Shown here: piece after piece, positions 1 to 11,459 of the stretch
Position numbering within the stretch: the first letter of the stretch is position 1
How the letters are laid out: each line of letters starts with the position of its first letter
DNA from: Anaerolineaceae bacterium
Lineage (GTDB): Bacteria; Chloroflexota; Anaerolineae; Anaerolineales; Anaerolineaceae
Assembly: GCA_019429225.1 (NCBI GenBank)
Contig: JAHYJK010000001.1
Coordinates: forward strand, 1-64,000
Length of the DNA stretch: 64,000 nucleotides
Reading direction: 5' to 3'
Notes under the pieces: generated by a model
What the model was told of the DNA's origin: nothing
Seen by the model: only the letters and a program-made list of their open reading frames with translations
The model's database searches: none
Position numbers and translations under genes: made by a program

Positions 1-1
1 T

Positions 2-421
2 CATGATTTTGATTGGGAGATTCATCCAACGCTTGAAGAACATCCCCTGGCAGGAGTTCCAATCTTAAGAGATAGAAGCGTACCAGTACATTGGATTAAA
101 GCCATCCTCAGTCATGCAGATCACACCAATGTTCCCAGAGAAACATTAATGGAAAAAGCTTTATTTGCCTGTGATGAAATAACTGGTTTAGTGACAGCCG
201 TTGCCCTGGTCAGACCTTCCCGCTCCTTGTATGATCTGGAAGCAAAATCAGTCAAGAAAAAGTGGAAGGACAAAGCTTTTGCCGCTGGCGCTAACCGTGA
301 CGAGATCGAAACTGCCGCAAAAGAATTCGGTGTAGATTTATGGGAACACGTTTCCAACGTTATTGTGGCTATGCGTAGTATCGCCCCTCAATTAGGCCTG
401 GAAGGTCAATTAAATCAATAA
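2..421 (+). CDS. HD-domain phosphohydrolase, C-terminal part (5' truncated by window)
   Basis: Frame open from base 2 (HDFDWEIHPTLEEHPLAGVPILRD...VHWIKAILSHADHTNVPRE...) continuing into the listed 149..421 ORF; resembles HD-superfamily hydrolases. Confidence 0.7.
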   Translation, partial: HDFDWEIHPTLEEHPLAGVPILRDRSVPVHWIKAILSHADHTNVPRETLMEKALFACDEITGLVTAVALVRPSRSLYDLEAKSVKKKWKDKAFAAGANRDEIETAAKEFGVDLWEHVSNVIVAMRSIAPQLGLEGQLNQ

Positions 422-436
422 GGAAGAAAAGGTGAA

Positions 437-1540
437 GTGATGAGCCTAAAAGGAAAAGGATTTTTCATCTGGAAGATTATCAACAGTGAAAAAGGGGATC
501 CAAAAGCTATTGCCAGAACAGCCAGGGATGCCCAATTAACACATGTCATACTTAAAATTGCTGATGGCGCTTTTCCTTATAATGTCAATCGTCAAACCAA
601 CGAAGATTATGTTGGTCCAGTTGTTGACGCATTACGGAATATTGGCATCGAAGTATGGGGATGGCATTATGTGTATGGTGATTATCCAACCAGTGAAGCA
701 AATATTGCTGTAAAAAGAATGAAGGAGTTTGAATTAAGTGGATATGTAATCGATGCTGAAATCGAATACAAAGAACCAGGCAAGAAAAATGCTGCATTAG
801 CGTACATGAAAATTTTACGAAAAAATCTTCCGAATATTCCTTTAGCACTCAGTTCTTACCGCTTTCCATCTTTTCATCCTCAATTACCCTGGAAAACTTT
901 CTTAGATTATTGCGATTACAATATGCCGCAGGTATATTGGGAACAATCTCATAATCCAGTAGCTAACTTAGTCCGCACTGTCAAAGAGTTTCAATCTATC
1001 ACACCATTTCGCCCTATCATCCCAACCGGTCCGACCTACCGTGCTGGTTCCTGGCTACCTGCTGTAGAAGATTTACAAAAATTCCTGGATACCAGTAAAG
1101 AACTTAAACTGGAGGGGGCAAATTTCTTTAGTTGGGATGAATGTCGACCAGCCTACCCTGATTTATGGAAGACAATATCAGAATATGCCTGGGAAAAGCC
1201 ACAACAGGTAAAAGATATCACTGAATTATGGATTGAAGCTCTTAACTCAGGAAATCCTGAGCAAGTTGCCAGGTTATATGCGCCTAACGCAGTCCACATA
1301 ACCTCGACCCGATCCATCCAGGGAACAACAGATATTCAAGATTGGTACAAATATCTTCTAAAACAATTATTACCAAATGGAAAATTTACAATTACAGGAA
1401 TTTCTGGTGCTGGAAATTCCCGAAGCATTAATTGGATATGTAAATCTGAAAAAGCAAATGTGAGCAATGGTAGAGATACATTTGGAATAATAAATGAAAA
1501 AATCGCTTACCATTATTCATTTTTTTCCACAAAATCCTGA
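437..1540 (+). CDS. TIM-barrel glycoside-hydrolase-like protein with C-terminal SnoaL/NTF2-like domain
   Basis: N-terminal (beta/alpha) hydrolase-like pattern (VWGWHYVYGDY, YVIDAEIEYK, YNMPQVYWEQ); C-terminal ITELWIEALNSGNPEQVARLYAPNAVHITS is NTF2/SnoaL-like. Confidence 0.55.
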   Translation: MMSLKGKGFFIWKIINSEKGDPKAIARTARDAQLTHVILKIADGAFPYNVNRQTNEDYVGPVVDALRNIGIEVWGWHYVYGDYPTSEANIAVKRMKEFELSGYVIDAEIEYKEPGKKNAALAYMKILRKNLPNIPLALSSYRFPSFHPQLPWKTFLDYCDYNMPQVYWEQSHNPVANLVRTVKEFQSITPFRPIIPTGPTYRAGSWLPAVEDLQKFLDTSKELKLEGANFFSWDECRPAYPDLWKTISEYAWEKPQQVKDITELWIEALNSGNPEQVARLYAPNAVHITSTRSIQGTTDIQDWYKYLLKQLLPNGKFTITGISGAGNSRSINWICKSEKANVSNGRDTFGIINEKIAYHYSFFSTKS

Positions 1541-1552
1541 TCAATTGGGCAT

Positions 1553-1590
1553 AAAAAAAACTCCGAAATAAATCGGAGATTTTTTTTATT
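1553..1590. terminator. Bidirectional rho-independent terminator between convergent genes
   Basis: AAAAAAAA-CTCCGA-aataaa-TCGGAG-ATTTTTTTT hairpin between the 437..1540 CDS and rpoC. Confidence 0.85.
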
Positions 1591-1600
1591 CGATATCTAT

Positions 1601-4600
1601 TTATTCTTCAGGTGTCAATGATGGATAATCATCCATATGAACGATTGATTCAAGGTTACCATCTTCAGTTTCAGAAAAGCGTCCATGAGTAAATCCAGAA
1701 CCAGCTGGAATTAATTTACCAATAATGACGTTTTCCTTAAGGCCAAACAAAGGATCTTGATCACCAGCAATAGCTGCATGAGATAAAACTTTGATCGTAT
1801 GTTGGAATGAAGCTGCAGAAAGGAATGAATCGGTGCTGAGTGAAGCTTTTGTTACACCTAAAAGCACCTCAGAATACTTGGCGGGAACTTTTCCTTCTGC
1901 TTGTAAACGATCATTGATGTGTTGAATCTCCAGACGGTCCACAAGGTCCATGGGCAAATAGGGCGAATCACCAGCGCGAATAACCTGAACACGTCCTAAC
2001 ATCTTGCGAATGATGACTTCGAAGTGCTTGTCATTGATATTTTGTCCTTGTGCGCGGTAAACTTTCTGAATTTCCACTAACAAATACATCATACAGGCAT
2101 CGCGACCTTTGATCTTCAACACGGTGTGAGGATTCAAGGAACCTTCTGTCAATGGTTGTCCGGCTTCAACGTGCTCGCCATCTTTAACCATGATTCTTGA
2201 TGTGGTCGGGATCTCGTACTCTTCCATGTCACGTTGCTCATAACTGACAATAACTTTGTTATCTTCCACACGAATGCGACCTGCATGCTGGGCAGAGATT
2301 TCAGAGTCATTTAATGTAGCCAGTGTATCACCGAGAGAAACAGCATCTTCATCCGAAACACGGATGGTCCACTCTTCCGGGATATCATAAGTATCACTCA
2401 GCATTTCACTATGTTCTACTCTCACCATTCTCTGTTCGCTATAGCGATCACTTTGAAGTATTTGAGCAACTCCAGAAATCTGACTGACAACAGCTTCACC
2501 CTTAGGTGCACGACGTGCCTCAAACAACTCTTCTACACGAGGAAGACCGGTTGTAATATCACCACCTGCTGCAACACCACCGGTGTGGAAAGTTCGCAGT
2601 GTTAATTGTGTACCAGGCTCGCCGATGGATTGCGCAGCAACGGTGCCAACTGCTGAGCCAAGCTCAACAATTTTTCCTCTACCTAAATCCATACCGTAAC
2701 AGGTTGCACAAATGCCATGAATTAATTCACAGGTCATTGGAGATCGGACTTTGACTTCTTTGATACCATGTTTCTCAATTTTTCGGATGCGATCATGATC
2801 AAGAATGTCGTTGTGTTCAACCACTACTTCACCCGTTTCAGGATCAACAATCCTTTTCGCAACTACACGACCATATAATCGGGTGCCAAATGGTTGGCCG
2901 GCTACATCATCTGACTCTCGCATGTAGATACCAGAATCAGTACCGCAGTCATGTTCATTGATGATCACATCCTGGGCGATATCAACCAGACGACGGGTCA
3001 GATAACCAGCATCTGCAGTACGCAAAGCGGTATCAGCGAGACCTTTTCGAGCACCGTGTGTCGAAATAAAGTACTCAAGCGCTGTAAGACCTTCACGGAA
3101 GTTCGATTGAATAGGAAGGCGAATAATACGCCCAGCAGGGTCGGCCATAAGACCACGCATACCTGCTAACTGAGAAATTGGTCCAAATCCACCTTTTGTT
3201 GCTCCAGAATTAGCCATGGTTGAGAGATTACCATTCGGATCCATATTATCACGCACAGCAGTGGCAACATCTTTTGTAGTCTTTTGCCAAATTTCAATTT
3301 CGCGTTCATTTCGTTCTTGTTCAGTGAGTAAACCACGCCGGAATGATCGTTGAACTCCTTCAACTTCACCCTGGGCTTTTGCTAAAATTTCAGACTTTTT
3401 AATTGGCATAGAAATGTCAGCAACAGCTAAGGTCGATCCAGATCGCATAGCAAATTCAAATCCTATATCTTTGATATTGTCTGCAGTCCTGGTAGTGGTT
3501 TCTTCTCCATAAACCTCATAAACTTCGGCAATCAGATCTTTTACACCACCTTTTTCCAATTCGCGGTTAATAAACTGAACTTTTTCGGGAAGAATTCGAT
3601 TAAATAAGATTCTTCCTATCGTAGTATCGATGATTGTCTTGCGTGGTGTACCAAGGCGAAGGCCATTTTCATCGTACCATGTATCAGTCTGCAATTTCAC
3701 CTTGGAGTGTACTTCAACCTGATCTAATGTATAAGCTAATTCTGCCTCATCCATACTGGCGAAGATTCTGCCGTCACCTTTATGTTGCAAATTGTCATAA
3801 TTGGTTAGATAGTAAACACCCAGAACCATATCTTTGGCAGGACTGACAATCGGTTCACCATCTGCTGGTTTTAATAAGTTTTTGGAAGAAAGCATTAGAT
3901 TTCTTGCTTCCCAAACCGCTTTGTCAGATAATGGAACGTGGACAGCCATCTGATCACCATCGAAGTCAGCATTGAAAGCGGTTGTCACCAAAGGATGTAG
4001 CTGGATCGCACTCCCCTCAATAAGAAGCGGCTCGAATGCTTGAATACCAAGACGATGTAAGGTAGGAGCACGGTTCAACAAAACCGGGCGTTCGCGAATT
4101 ACTTCTTCCAAAACTTCCCATACTTCTGGTCTGTTTCGTTCAATGAATCGACGGGCACCTTTCACATTGGCTGCGTAGCCATGGTGTACCAAACGTGAAA
4201 TCACGAAAGGTCTGTAAAGTTCTAAAGCCATATTCTTTGGCAAACCACATTGATAAAGCTTTAGTGTAGGACCGACCACAATCACCGAACGTCCTGAATA
4301 ATCAACACGTTTACCCAACAGGTTGCGGCGAAAACGTCCTTTTTTACCTTTCAACATATCGCTTAATGATTTTAATTCACGACGGCCACGACGTGATAAA
4401 GCTTTTCCTCGCTGAGAATTATCAATCAATGAATCTACAGCTTCCTGTAACATACGTTTTTCATTACGTACGATAACATCCGGAGCCCCTAACTCTAACA
4501 ATCGTTTCAGTCGATTATTGCGGTTGATCACGCGTCGATAAAGATCATTTAAGTCAGAGGTAGCAAATCGCCCACCATCCAACTGAACCATTGGACGAAG

Positions 4601-5848
4601 ATCTGGAGGAATAACGGGTAAAACAGTCATGATCATCCATTCAGCACGATTCTTGGATCGTCTGAAGGCTTCAACAACTTTCAATCGCGTAGTGGCCTTT
4701 TTCCTTTTTTGTTTACTCTTCGATGTGCGAACTTCTATCCATAATTCTTCGGATAATTTGTCGAGATCAAGACGTTTGAGAATGTCGTAATACGCTTCAG
4801 CGCCCATGTCGGCTCTGAAAACCTGTCCCCAGCGCTGTTTTAATTCACGGTAGCGCGTTTCACTTAAGAAAGTGAATGGTTTTAAATCCTGTAATTCATC
4901 TCGAAGACGGGAATTTTGATTCTGTGAAACTGTCGATTGATCTTCAAGATTATTTCTCAAAGATTCCATTTCAAGATCAGCTTGTGCTTTCACTTGATCA
5001 ATTTCCATCTTGATCATCTCAATGTCGCGAACAATCTGATCACGAGTTTGGTTTTCTAACTCTTCAAGATGCTCTTTGACAGCTTTTTGAACCATGCTAA
5101 TATGTTGATTGGAAATCGTCTCACCAGCTTTGACAATCACAATGTTGTTGATTTTTGCAAAGATAATATCGGTTCTGGCTACATTTCCAATTTTTTCCTG
5201 TAATTCCCGTTCGAGTGTTTGACCATCGCGCATGACTGGCGCTAATAGATTGGCAATTTGTTCTTCACGACGATCCTGAATTTCTTTTTGTTGTTTCTTT
5301 AATTCTTCAATTTTCCGATCGCGTGCTTGTTTAACTTCCAGAATTCTGGCGTTAATCTGCGTTGCTTGTTCACGCTCTGAAAAACTAATTTCATCTTCCA
5401 ATCGTTTTAATGCCTTTTGCCGTGCATCTTCATCTACAAAGGTAACGATGTATTGAGCAAAATACAAAACACGATCAAGATTTCTTCTGGAAATATCAAG
5501 TAACAAACCTAAATAAGAAGGTATTCTACGGGTATACCAGATATGAGCAACTGGAGCAGCTAATTCAATATGCCCCATCCGTTCTCTACGAACGGCTGAA
5601 CGTGTGACTTCTACACCACACTTATCACAAACAATACCTTTGTAACGTGGATTCTTGTATTTTCCACAATAACATTGATAATCTCGGGTTGGACCGAAAA
5701 TAGCCTCACAAAACAAACCATCTTTTTCTGGCCGGAGCCGCCTATAGTTAATTGTTTCTGGCTTGAGTACTTCTCCATATGACCAACTGCGAATAGTTTC
5801 TGGCGAAGCAAGACTGATACGTAATGCGACAAGACTCTTGGTTTCCAC
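1601..5848 (-). CDS. rpoC: DNA-directed RNA polymerase subunit beta'
   Basis: 1415 aa; [12 protein letters not shown] catalytic motif, N-terminal [20 protein letters not shown] zinc finger, second Zn site [14 protein letters not shown]. Confidence 0.99.
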   Translation of the reverse strand: METKSLVALRISLASPETIRSWSYGEVLKPETINYRRLRPEKDGLFCEAIFGPTRDYQCYCGKYKNPRYKGIVCDKCGVEVTRSAVRRERMGHIELAAPVAHIWYTRRIPSYLGLLLDISRRNLDRVLYFAQYIVTFVDEDARQKALKRLEDEISFSEREQATQINARILEVKQARDRKIEELKKQQKEIQDRREEQIANLLAPVMRDGQTLERELQEKIGNVARTDIIFAKINNIVIVKAGETISNQHISMVQKAVKEHLEELENQTRDQIVRDIEMIKMEIDQVKAQADLEMESLRNNLEDQSTVSQNQNSRLRDELQDLKPFTFLSETRYRELKQRWGQVFRADMGAEAYYDILKRLDLDKLSEELWIEVRTSKSKQKRKKATTRLKVVEAFRRSKNRAEWMIMTVLPVIPPDLRPMVQLDGGRFATSDLNDLYRRVINRNNRLKRLLELGAPDVIVRNEKRMLQEAVDSLIDNSQRGKALSRRGRRELKSLSDMLKGKKGRFRRNLLGKRVDYSGRSVIVVGPTLKLYQCGLPKNMALELYRPFVISRLVHHGYAANVKGARRFIERNRPEVWEVLEEVIRERPVLLNRAPTLHRLGIQAFEPLLIEGSAIQLHPLVTTAFNADFDGDQMAVHVPLSDKAVWEARNLMLSSKNLLKPADGEPIVSPAKDMVLGVYYLTNYDNLQHKGDGRIFASMDEAELAYTLDQVEVHSKVKLQTDTWYDENGLRLGTPRKTIIDTTIGRILFNRILPEKVQFINRELEKGGVKDLIAEVYEVYGEETTTRTADNIKDIGFEFAMRSGSTLAVADISMPIKKSEILAKAQGEVEGVQRSFRRGLLTEQERNEREIEIWQKTTKDVATAVRDNMDPNGNLSTMANSGATKGGFGPISQLAGMRGLMADPAGRIIRLPIQSNFREGLTALEYFISTHGARKGLADTALRTADAGYLTRRLVDIAQDVIINEHDCGTDSGIYMRESDDVAGQPFGTRLYGRVVAKRIVDPETGEVVVEHNDILDHDRIRKIEKHGIKEVKVRSPMTCELIHGICATCYGMDLGRGKIVELGSAVGTVAAQSIGEPGTQLTLRTFHTGGVAAGGDITTGLPRVEELFEARRAPKGEAVVSQISGVAQILQSDRYSEQRMVRVEHSEMLSDTYDIPEEWTIRVSDEDAVSLGDTLATLNDSEISAQHAGRIRVEDNKVIVSYEQRDMEEYEIPTTSRIMVKDGEHVEAGQPLTEGSLNPHTVLKIKGRDACMMYLLVEIQKVYRAQGQNINDKHFEVIIRKMLGRVQVIRAGDSPYLPMDLVDRLEIQHINDRLQAEGKVPAKYSEVLLGVTKASLSTDSFLSAASFQHTIKVLSHAAIAGDQDPLFGLKENVIIGKLIPAGSGFTHGRFSETEDGNLESIVHMDDYPSLTPEE

Positions 5849-5957
5849 TAAAAAGCCTCCTTATAAATGTCCCTGAAAACAACAAAGATAAGCGATAGAT
5901 AAATTTCTACGCTTACCTCAAAATCGACAAGAAAAAACCATATACATGCAAACGAAT

Positions 5958-5963
5958 ATTATA
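5958..5963 (-). promoter_or_regulatory. Candidate -10 element (TATAAT) upstream of rpoC
   Basis: Perfect TATAAT on the minus strand in the 5849-6053 intergenic region; no convincing -35 element. Confidence 0.35.
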
Positions 5964-6053
5964 TCACAAAAAAATCTTTTTTATGCTTAATTTCTGACCA
6001 ATTTCTTACCAATATTCTACGAATTTCACCCAATTTTCTTCAGTATTTATAAT

Positions 6054-9000
6054 TTATCCCTGTCTGATAGGCAGTTGCAGGTAAAAACTACTTCCACGAC
6101 CTAATTTGCTCTCGACCCAAACCTTTCCATTATGTTTTTCTATAATTGTTTTTACAATGGCAAGACCTAAACCTGTTCCCCGTTGATTATAAGCTTCTCG
6201 CCTACCACTTCGATAAAATTTTTCAAATAAGTGAGGTAGATCTATTGGTGCTATACCAATGCCGTTGTCGGTTATTTCAAGCATTGCATGACTTTCATTT
6301 GAACTCACATTAACCTTTACGGATCCACCTAAAGAGTTGTATTTCAATGCATTTTCTACAACATTATAAAGTGCCTGTTGCACCAGAGCAGAATCTGCCT
6401 CAATATATGTATCGCGATTTATTGAATATTCCAGAATTAAATCAATATTCTTTTGGTTTGCATGTGGTTGTAATTCAAGAACTACTTGTTCAGCAAGGTT
6501 AATGGGGTTAGTTCTTTCTAACTTCAAACCTATACCAGCTTCAATTCTACCTAAATCCAGCAAATTGTTAACCAGTTTCGACATACTATCTACGCCGGAA
6601 ACAATTTTCGCAATATAGGAACGTTGTTGTTCGTTGATCTCACCTACCATTTGCAGCATGGACGCATATCCCCGCATTAACGTAAGGGGTGACCTGAGAT
6701 CATGGCTAACGGTTGAGACAATATCCGATTTAAATGTATCAACCTCTTTAAATTGGGTGATATCTCTCAATAAGCACACTTTTCCAACCAGTTGTTCATT
6801 GCGGATAACGGGTGAAACAGTTGTGAAAAAAACTCGTCGATTGGTTAACTGGATTTCCCTGGATGTATCCCGATTAATGGTGTCTTTCTTTAATAGTTCC
6901 AACAACTCTTCATGTTCGATAACTGCATCAATCTTTAATCCTGGCGTAGTTTCTTTGAAAAGACCACCTAATTGTTTTGCAGCTGGATTGATAAGAATTA
7001 AATAATTGGCATCATCGAAAACCATCACTGGATCAGGGGTCGAATTTAATACTGCTTCGAAGCGCTGGCGGCCTAATTCTGCTGTTGCATACAATTCTGC
7101 ATTTGCTGCAGCCATAGCAGCCTGACTGGCAAGCGTTTTAAAATACCTGATTTCCTCTTCTTTGAACGTTCTGGTATGGTTATAAGCCAACCAGATCACA
7201 CCGAAATATTGATTCTCCTGGGTGAGAGCGATCGCCAAAATTGACCCAGGTATGACATTTCCTGGAATCACAAACCGTTTAAATCTGGATAAATTTGGAA
7301 TTGGAAGTACTTCCTGTTTCCTCATCATCTCAAATAATTGCCGGTCTAAAGCAGTTGTGGCATCGTTTTCCTGACCAATTCCAATCGATAAAAATGGGGA
7401 AGTAAGTTGATCTGCAGTTACTTGCCGAATTAGAATTGCTCGAGCATGGGACGCATCTTTACCCATCATCGCCTGTAAAATCGGTTGGATGGCTGCATAA
7501 ATATCGAGATGCCTGGATACGCTCTGACTGGATAATAAAAGTTGTTTCAGCTCTTCCAATCGATCTCTTAATCGAATGCGCATTTGTTCAAATGAATAAG
7601 CTAATTGCCCTAATTCATCCACACTATTAATGCTCATGGGACTTTCTAAATTACCTTGCGAAATGAGTCCTGCCTGGTATGAGAGTGATCTTACCGATTT
7701 GGTGATTGGTTTTATTCCACTTCGCAATGCCAACACAACCAGGATGATTACCAATCCTAATACACCTAATAACGGCGCTGCAATTTTAAGAGCTAGTTCC
7801 TGAACTTCAGTGGATGGTAAACCTACCAGAACTGACCAGGACCTGCCTGTGAGTGGTTGATGGTAAACCAATTGCTGACCTCCACTTATGGAGGAATTTT
7901 CAAATAAATTTGCCGCTATGGGTATTTCTTGTGGATACGTAGACCACAACAACTGCGGGTTCATATTCGAATGAAAGATAATTCTTCTTTGATCATCCAG
8001 AATAACACTTTCACCCAAAGATTTTGTAAAATTATTTAAGGTTGATATGGTGGGTTGAACATATGGGTTTGTAATGAAATCAGTTCTGCCAATAAGAACA
8101 CCAATCGGGCTTCCCTGATTGTCTGTTATGGAAGTAATGAAAGTGACCAGAACAGATTTATCTGATATTTTCGGTGGAGAAGTGTAAATCTGAAAATGCA
8201 CTCCCTTTAAAGCGAGATCGATCCCGGTTCTTTCTTCCATTGATAATTGAAGTTGGTCAACATCTCGAATAGGGTAGCCATCCTTAGGATTCCCATTTTG
8301 ATCAAATAAAAATAATTGCGAGAAGAATGGAATCACTTGAATCTTTTCGGAAAGGTCAGCCCATACATCGACATTCTGTTGTAACAATTTTTCATCTGCC
8401 AGACTGATGATTAGATTTTGCCCTGATTCGAAAAAATATGGCAAACTCTCAGATGCAATTTCAGCGGTCCCCCTGAGTCTGGATTCCACTAAATCTTCGG
8501 CTGCTTTGCTGGCAACGTTCCAATCGACATACACAACAAATAGAACCACAAACAGAATGACCGGTAAGGTGGTCATTAAGAATCGGTATTCTATACGTTT
8601 CTCCATAGGCGTGGGTGAAAGGAATTTTGGTGTAAACCATGATTTATGTTTCGCTATATAAAACACACTACAAAATAGTCCACCAAATATAAGCTCTACA
8701 AATCTAAAAATGGATAGTGAAAATGTCTGGGTCAAACCATAATCAAGACGTACTGCCAATGATCCACTCGAGTTTAAAATTTGATTCAGAATGAAAATTG
8801 GTATAAATAGTAGACCAGTGAAAACTGCTGCAACAACGGGAATTCTTAATAAACCAAACAATTGTGTTCTGTATTTTTGACGGACAAGAAAAGCGAAAAA
8901 CACAGCCATTCCAATTGTTTCTACAATCGTAAAAATATTATGCGTTCCCCACCAGGCCATGGATATCCCGCTGATTAATCCAATGATTACCGCAGGAAAT

Positions 9001-9314
9001 AAACCATAAAATCCTGCTGCCATCTGCCAGGGGATTGTGATAAAAAGAAATAAGAGAAAACCGGATGCGACCACCCCAGGCTCTAAATTTGTGAATTCAA
9101 TCCCACCAAGAATAACTGAAAAGGGTGCCAGAATTGCCAGCCCATAAAAAAGCCACCAATTTTTTTGTTGCCGGCTTGGAAGCGGTTGCCAAATCCTCTT
9201 CACAACAAGAATAATCAGAAATAAAAATACAAACCACGCAGCAAAACCAAGAAAATCTTTCGGCGGGTTTAAATAGGGTCTTGAGGGAAAGAGAACAGTG
9301 TAAGAAATAGGCAT
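6054..9314 (-). CDS. Multi-domain membrane sensor histidine kinase (TM region, extracytoplasmic Cache-like domain, HAMP, GAF, PAS, HisKA, HATPase)
   Basis: SHDLRSPLTLMRGYASML H-box, DNGIGIAP and GTGLGLAIVK N/G boxes; HAMP-like LSYQAGLISQGNLESPMSINSVDELGQLAYSFEQM. Confidence 0.92.
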   Translation of the reverse strand: MPISYTVLFPSRPYLNPPKDFLGFAAWFVFLFLIILVVKRIWQPLPSRQQKNWWLFYGLAILAPFSVILGGIEFTNLEPGVVASGFLLFLFITIPWQMAAGFYGLFPAVIIGLISGISMAWWGTHNIFTIVETIGMAVFFAFLVRQKYRTQLFGLLRIPVVAAVFTGLLFIPIFILNQILNSSGSLAVRLDYGLTQTFSLSIFRFVELIFGGLFCSVFYIAKHKSWFTPKFLSPTPMEKRIEYRFLMTTLPVILFVVLFVVYVDWNVASKAAEDLVESRLRGTAEIASESLPYFFESGQNLIISLADEKLLQQNVDVWADLSEKIQVIPFFSQLFLFDQNGNPKDGYPIRDVDQLQLSMEERTGIDLALKGVHFQIYTSPPKISDKSVLVTFITSITDNQGSPIGVLIGRTDFITNPYVQPTISTLNNFTKSLGESVILDDQRRIIFHSNMNPQLLWSTYPQEIPIAANLFENSSISGGQQLVYHQPLTGRSWSVLVGLPSTEVQELALKIAAPLLGVLGLVIILVVLALRSGIKPITKSVRSLSYQAGLISQGNLESPMSINSVDELGQLAYSFEQMRIRLRDRLEELKQLLLSSQSVSRHLDIYAAIQPILQAMMGKDASHARAILIRQVTADQLTSPFLSIGIGQENDATTALDRQLFEMMRKQEVLPIPNLSRFKRFVIPGNVIPGSILAIALTQENQYFGVIWLAYNHTRTFKEEEIRYFKTLASQAAMAAANAELYATAELGRQRFEAVLNSTPDPVMVFDDANYLILINPAAKQLGGLFKETTPGLKIDAVIEHEELLELLKKDTINRDTSREIQLTNRRVFFTTVSPVIRNEQLVGKVCLLRDITQFKEVDTFKSDIVSTVSHDLRSPLTLMRGYASMLQMVGEINEQQRSYIAKIVSGVDSMSKLVNNLLDLGRIEAGIGLKLERTNPINLAEQVVLELQPHANQKNIDLILEYSINRDTYIEADSALVQQALYNVVENALKYNSLGGSVKVNVSSNESHAMLEITDNGIGIAPIDLPHLFEKFYRSGRREAYNQRGTGLGLAIVKTIIEKHNGKVWVESKLGRGSSFYLQLPIRQG

Positions 9315-9361
9315 TGTATTCCAAAAAACAACTATAAAAATTATAGCATTGCTGTTTCAGC

Positions 9362-10669
9362 TTAAGGCATTTTGGCTAATTGATTATTTTTCTTCCAGAT
9401 ATGCCTGTAAAGAAAATTGGTTTTATCCTTACTTGCTTCGTTTTGAAATTCCTCAATCCACTTTTTTTGCAGGGTGAAGGCATCATCAAAACAATCCGCA
9501 ATAAGCTCAATTTGACCTTCAAATTCCCTCATCCTGCCAACAAAAACTTTCTCAAGATCATTCAAATCTTGTATGTAATCATGGCTTAATGCTGGATAAT
9601 TTTGCAAAATCTTACGATGAATTCTTTCCTGTTGCCACCAATAAGATTGACTATCGTACTCCAATTCAGGTGATTGACCAAAATAATTCAATTCCTGATC
9701 TAAAGACATTGGTTTAAATATACTCAGGCACGGTGCTGATGAACCTGTGACCCAAACGATGAGTCGATCATCACCTTGTTCAACAACCATTGATCCGGTA
9801 GTTTGACTGACACGAATGGGACCAAAGCCAGAGTGCATACAGATATCTGCTCCAGTTATTCCTTTATCCGGTCGATAATTTTCTTCAACTCTGTGACTTC
9901 TCAGTGTCTCAAATACATCTTCAAGCTCAGTCTTTGGACCTGTTTCATTAATTTTCCTTATTGAACACGAACGGCGTTGTTTTGAATCACTAAAAGTAGT
10001 GATCAGCCAATCCGAAATTGATTCCCGAAAATTAAATTTACTCTCCTTTTTTAGCCAACCTTTTTCTTCAGCAAACGTAATAAGGTTTGGTGAAATTAAA
10101 TCCCATTTATCTTCAATGGAGTAACCATTGGAGATTGCTCCAAAACCATCTATTTTTTCTGCTATCCAATGTTTTTCAACTGTCTCTAATTTCCAGGCTT
10201 CATGTTTGTCTGCAATAATAAAGCTGTTATGATAATAAAATGGATGCATAAACCCACAATTACCAGATTGACCATATTCCTCCAATAATGCCGTAATAAC
10301 ATTCAATGCCTCTCTGGCATTGTTCCCCCGTTCCAGACCTAAACGAAGATAATCCATCCCGATTAAACCTGGTTCTTTTCCTGCCGGAATTTTTGAAAAA
10401 ACAGCTTCATTTCCAATAACTACGCCGTATTCGTTCACCCCCATCTCTGCTCCCCAAATCCATACTGGTTTACCCAAAAGGATTTTGTTCGTTTTTTCTA
10501 CCTGGGGAATCGAGATATAAGTACATTTTACCAATTCACCTTTTTCATATTGTTTTTGAGGCACAATTAATACTTCATGAGCCTCATTCGGATCCCGGTC
10601 GGAATTTTTTCCAAAGTAAAATTTTTTATTTTCTGTAAAGTCTGGCATTAGAACAAAAGTGTCGCACAT
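9362..10669 (-). CDS. C69 family (secernin-like) dipeptidase / Ntn hydrolase
   Basis: Starts MCDTFV with Cys2 as putative N-terminal nucleophile; FGKNSDRDPNEAH and GAEMGVNEYGVVIGNEAVF motifs. Confidence 0.8.
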   Translation of the reverse strand: MCDTFVLMPDFTENKKFYFGKNSDRDPNEAHEVLIVPQKQYEKGELVKCTYISIPQVEKTNKILLGKPVWIWGAEMGVNEYGVVIGNEAVFSKIPAGKEPGLIGMDYLRLGLERGNNAREALNVITALLEEYGQSGNCGFMHPFYYHNSFIIADKHEAWKLETVEKHWIAEKIDGFGAISNGYSIEDKWDLISPNLITFAEEKGWLKKESKFNFRESISDWLITTFSDSKQRRSCSIRKINETGPKTELEDVFETLRSHRVEENYRPDKGITGADICMHSGFGPIRVSQTTGSMVVEQGDDRLIVWVTGSSAPCLSIFKPMSLDQELNYFGQSPELEYDSQSYWWQQERIHRKILQNYPALSHDYIQDLNDLEKVFVGRMREFEGQIELIADCFDDAFTLQKKWIEEFQNEASKDKTNFLYRHIWKKNNQLAKMP

Positions 10670-10746
10670 TTTGATTCCTTCCTGATCGATTGGATTATTG
10701 TGAAAATGAAATATTAATTTTTATTCTTCCGATAATAAATGTCCTT

Positions 10747-11445
10747 CTATACTTGAAGATTCTTTTTCTCTTCTACCAACTTAAAAATATACTGGAAAAC
10801 TTCTTCAGCATTCATGTGATCTGAATCAATCATGATCGCGTCCTCAGCTGGACGTAATGGAGCGATTGCTCGAGAAGAATCAATTTTATCTCTGCGCTTT
10901 AAATCATCCAGCACGCTTTCATAGGTCGCTTGTTTTCCACGATTTATTAGTTCCAGATACCGGCGTTTTGCGCGTTCTTCAACAGATGCATCCAGATATA
11001 ATTTGATTTCAGCATCAGGCAATACAACCGTGCCTATGTCTCTACCAACCATTACGATACCCCCACGATTTCCAATCTCACGTTGTTTTTTAGTCATAGC
11101 CACTCGCACTCCTTTGTAGGCAGAAACTTGTGAGACATTTGATTCTACATCGGGTAATCGAATTTCCCAGGTGACATCTTCCTGCTCGAGAATTACATCA
11201 TTGCTGCGACCATCATCAATTGTCGCTGGATGAATATCAAGATCTATCTCTTCAGCGACTTTGGTAACCAGACCTTCATCATTTACATCAACATTTTTAT
11301 TTAATACCGCTAATGTTACTGCCCGATACATGACCCCTGTATCCAGATACATAAAATCCAACGACTCTGCCAACCTTTCTCCTAAAGTTGATTTTCCAGA
11401 AGCAGCTGGGCCATCCAATGTGATCGTAAATGATTTTTTTTCCAT
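10747..11445 (-). CDS. cmk: Cytidylate kinase
   Basis: ITLDGPAASGKSTLGERLAESL, YLDTGVMYRAVTL, VGRDIGTVVLPDAEIKLYLDAS. Confidence 0.96.
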   Translation of the reverse strand: MEKKSFTITLDGPAASGKSTLGERLAESLDFMYLDTGVMYRAVTLAVLNKNVDVNDEGLVTKVAEEIDLDIHPATIDDGRSNDVILEQEDVTWEIRLPDVESNVSQVSAYKGVRVAMTKKQREIGNRGGIVMVGRDIGTVVLPDAEIKLYLDASVEERAKRRYLELINRGKQATYESVLDDLKRRDKIDSSRAIAPLRPAEDAIMIDSDHMNAEEVFQYIFKLVEEKKNLQV

Positions 11446-11459
11446 ATATCTCCTTTTAG

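Noticed and set aside
6634-7005. 123-aa plus-strand ORF
   Set aside because: Fully antisense to the strongly supported histidine kinase gene; no recognisable domain.
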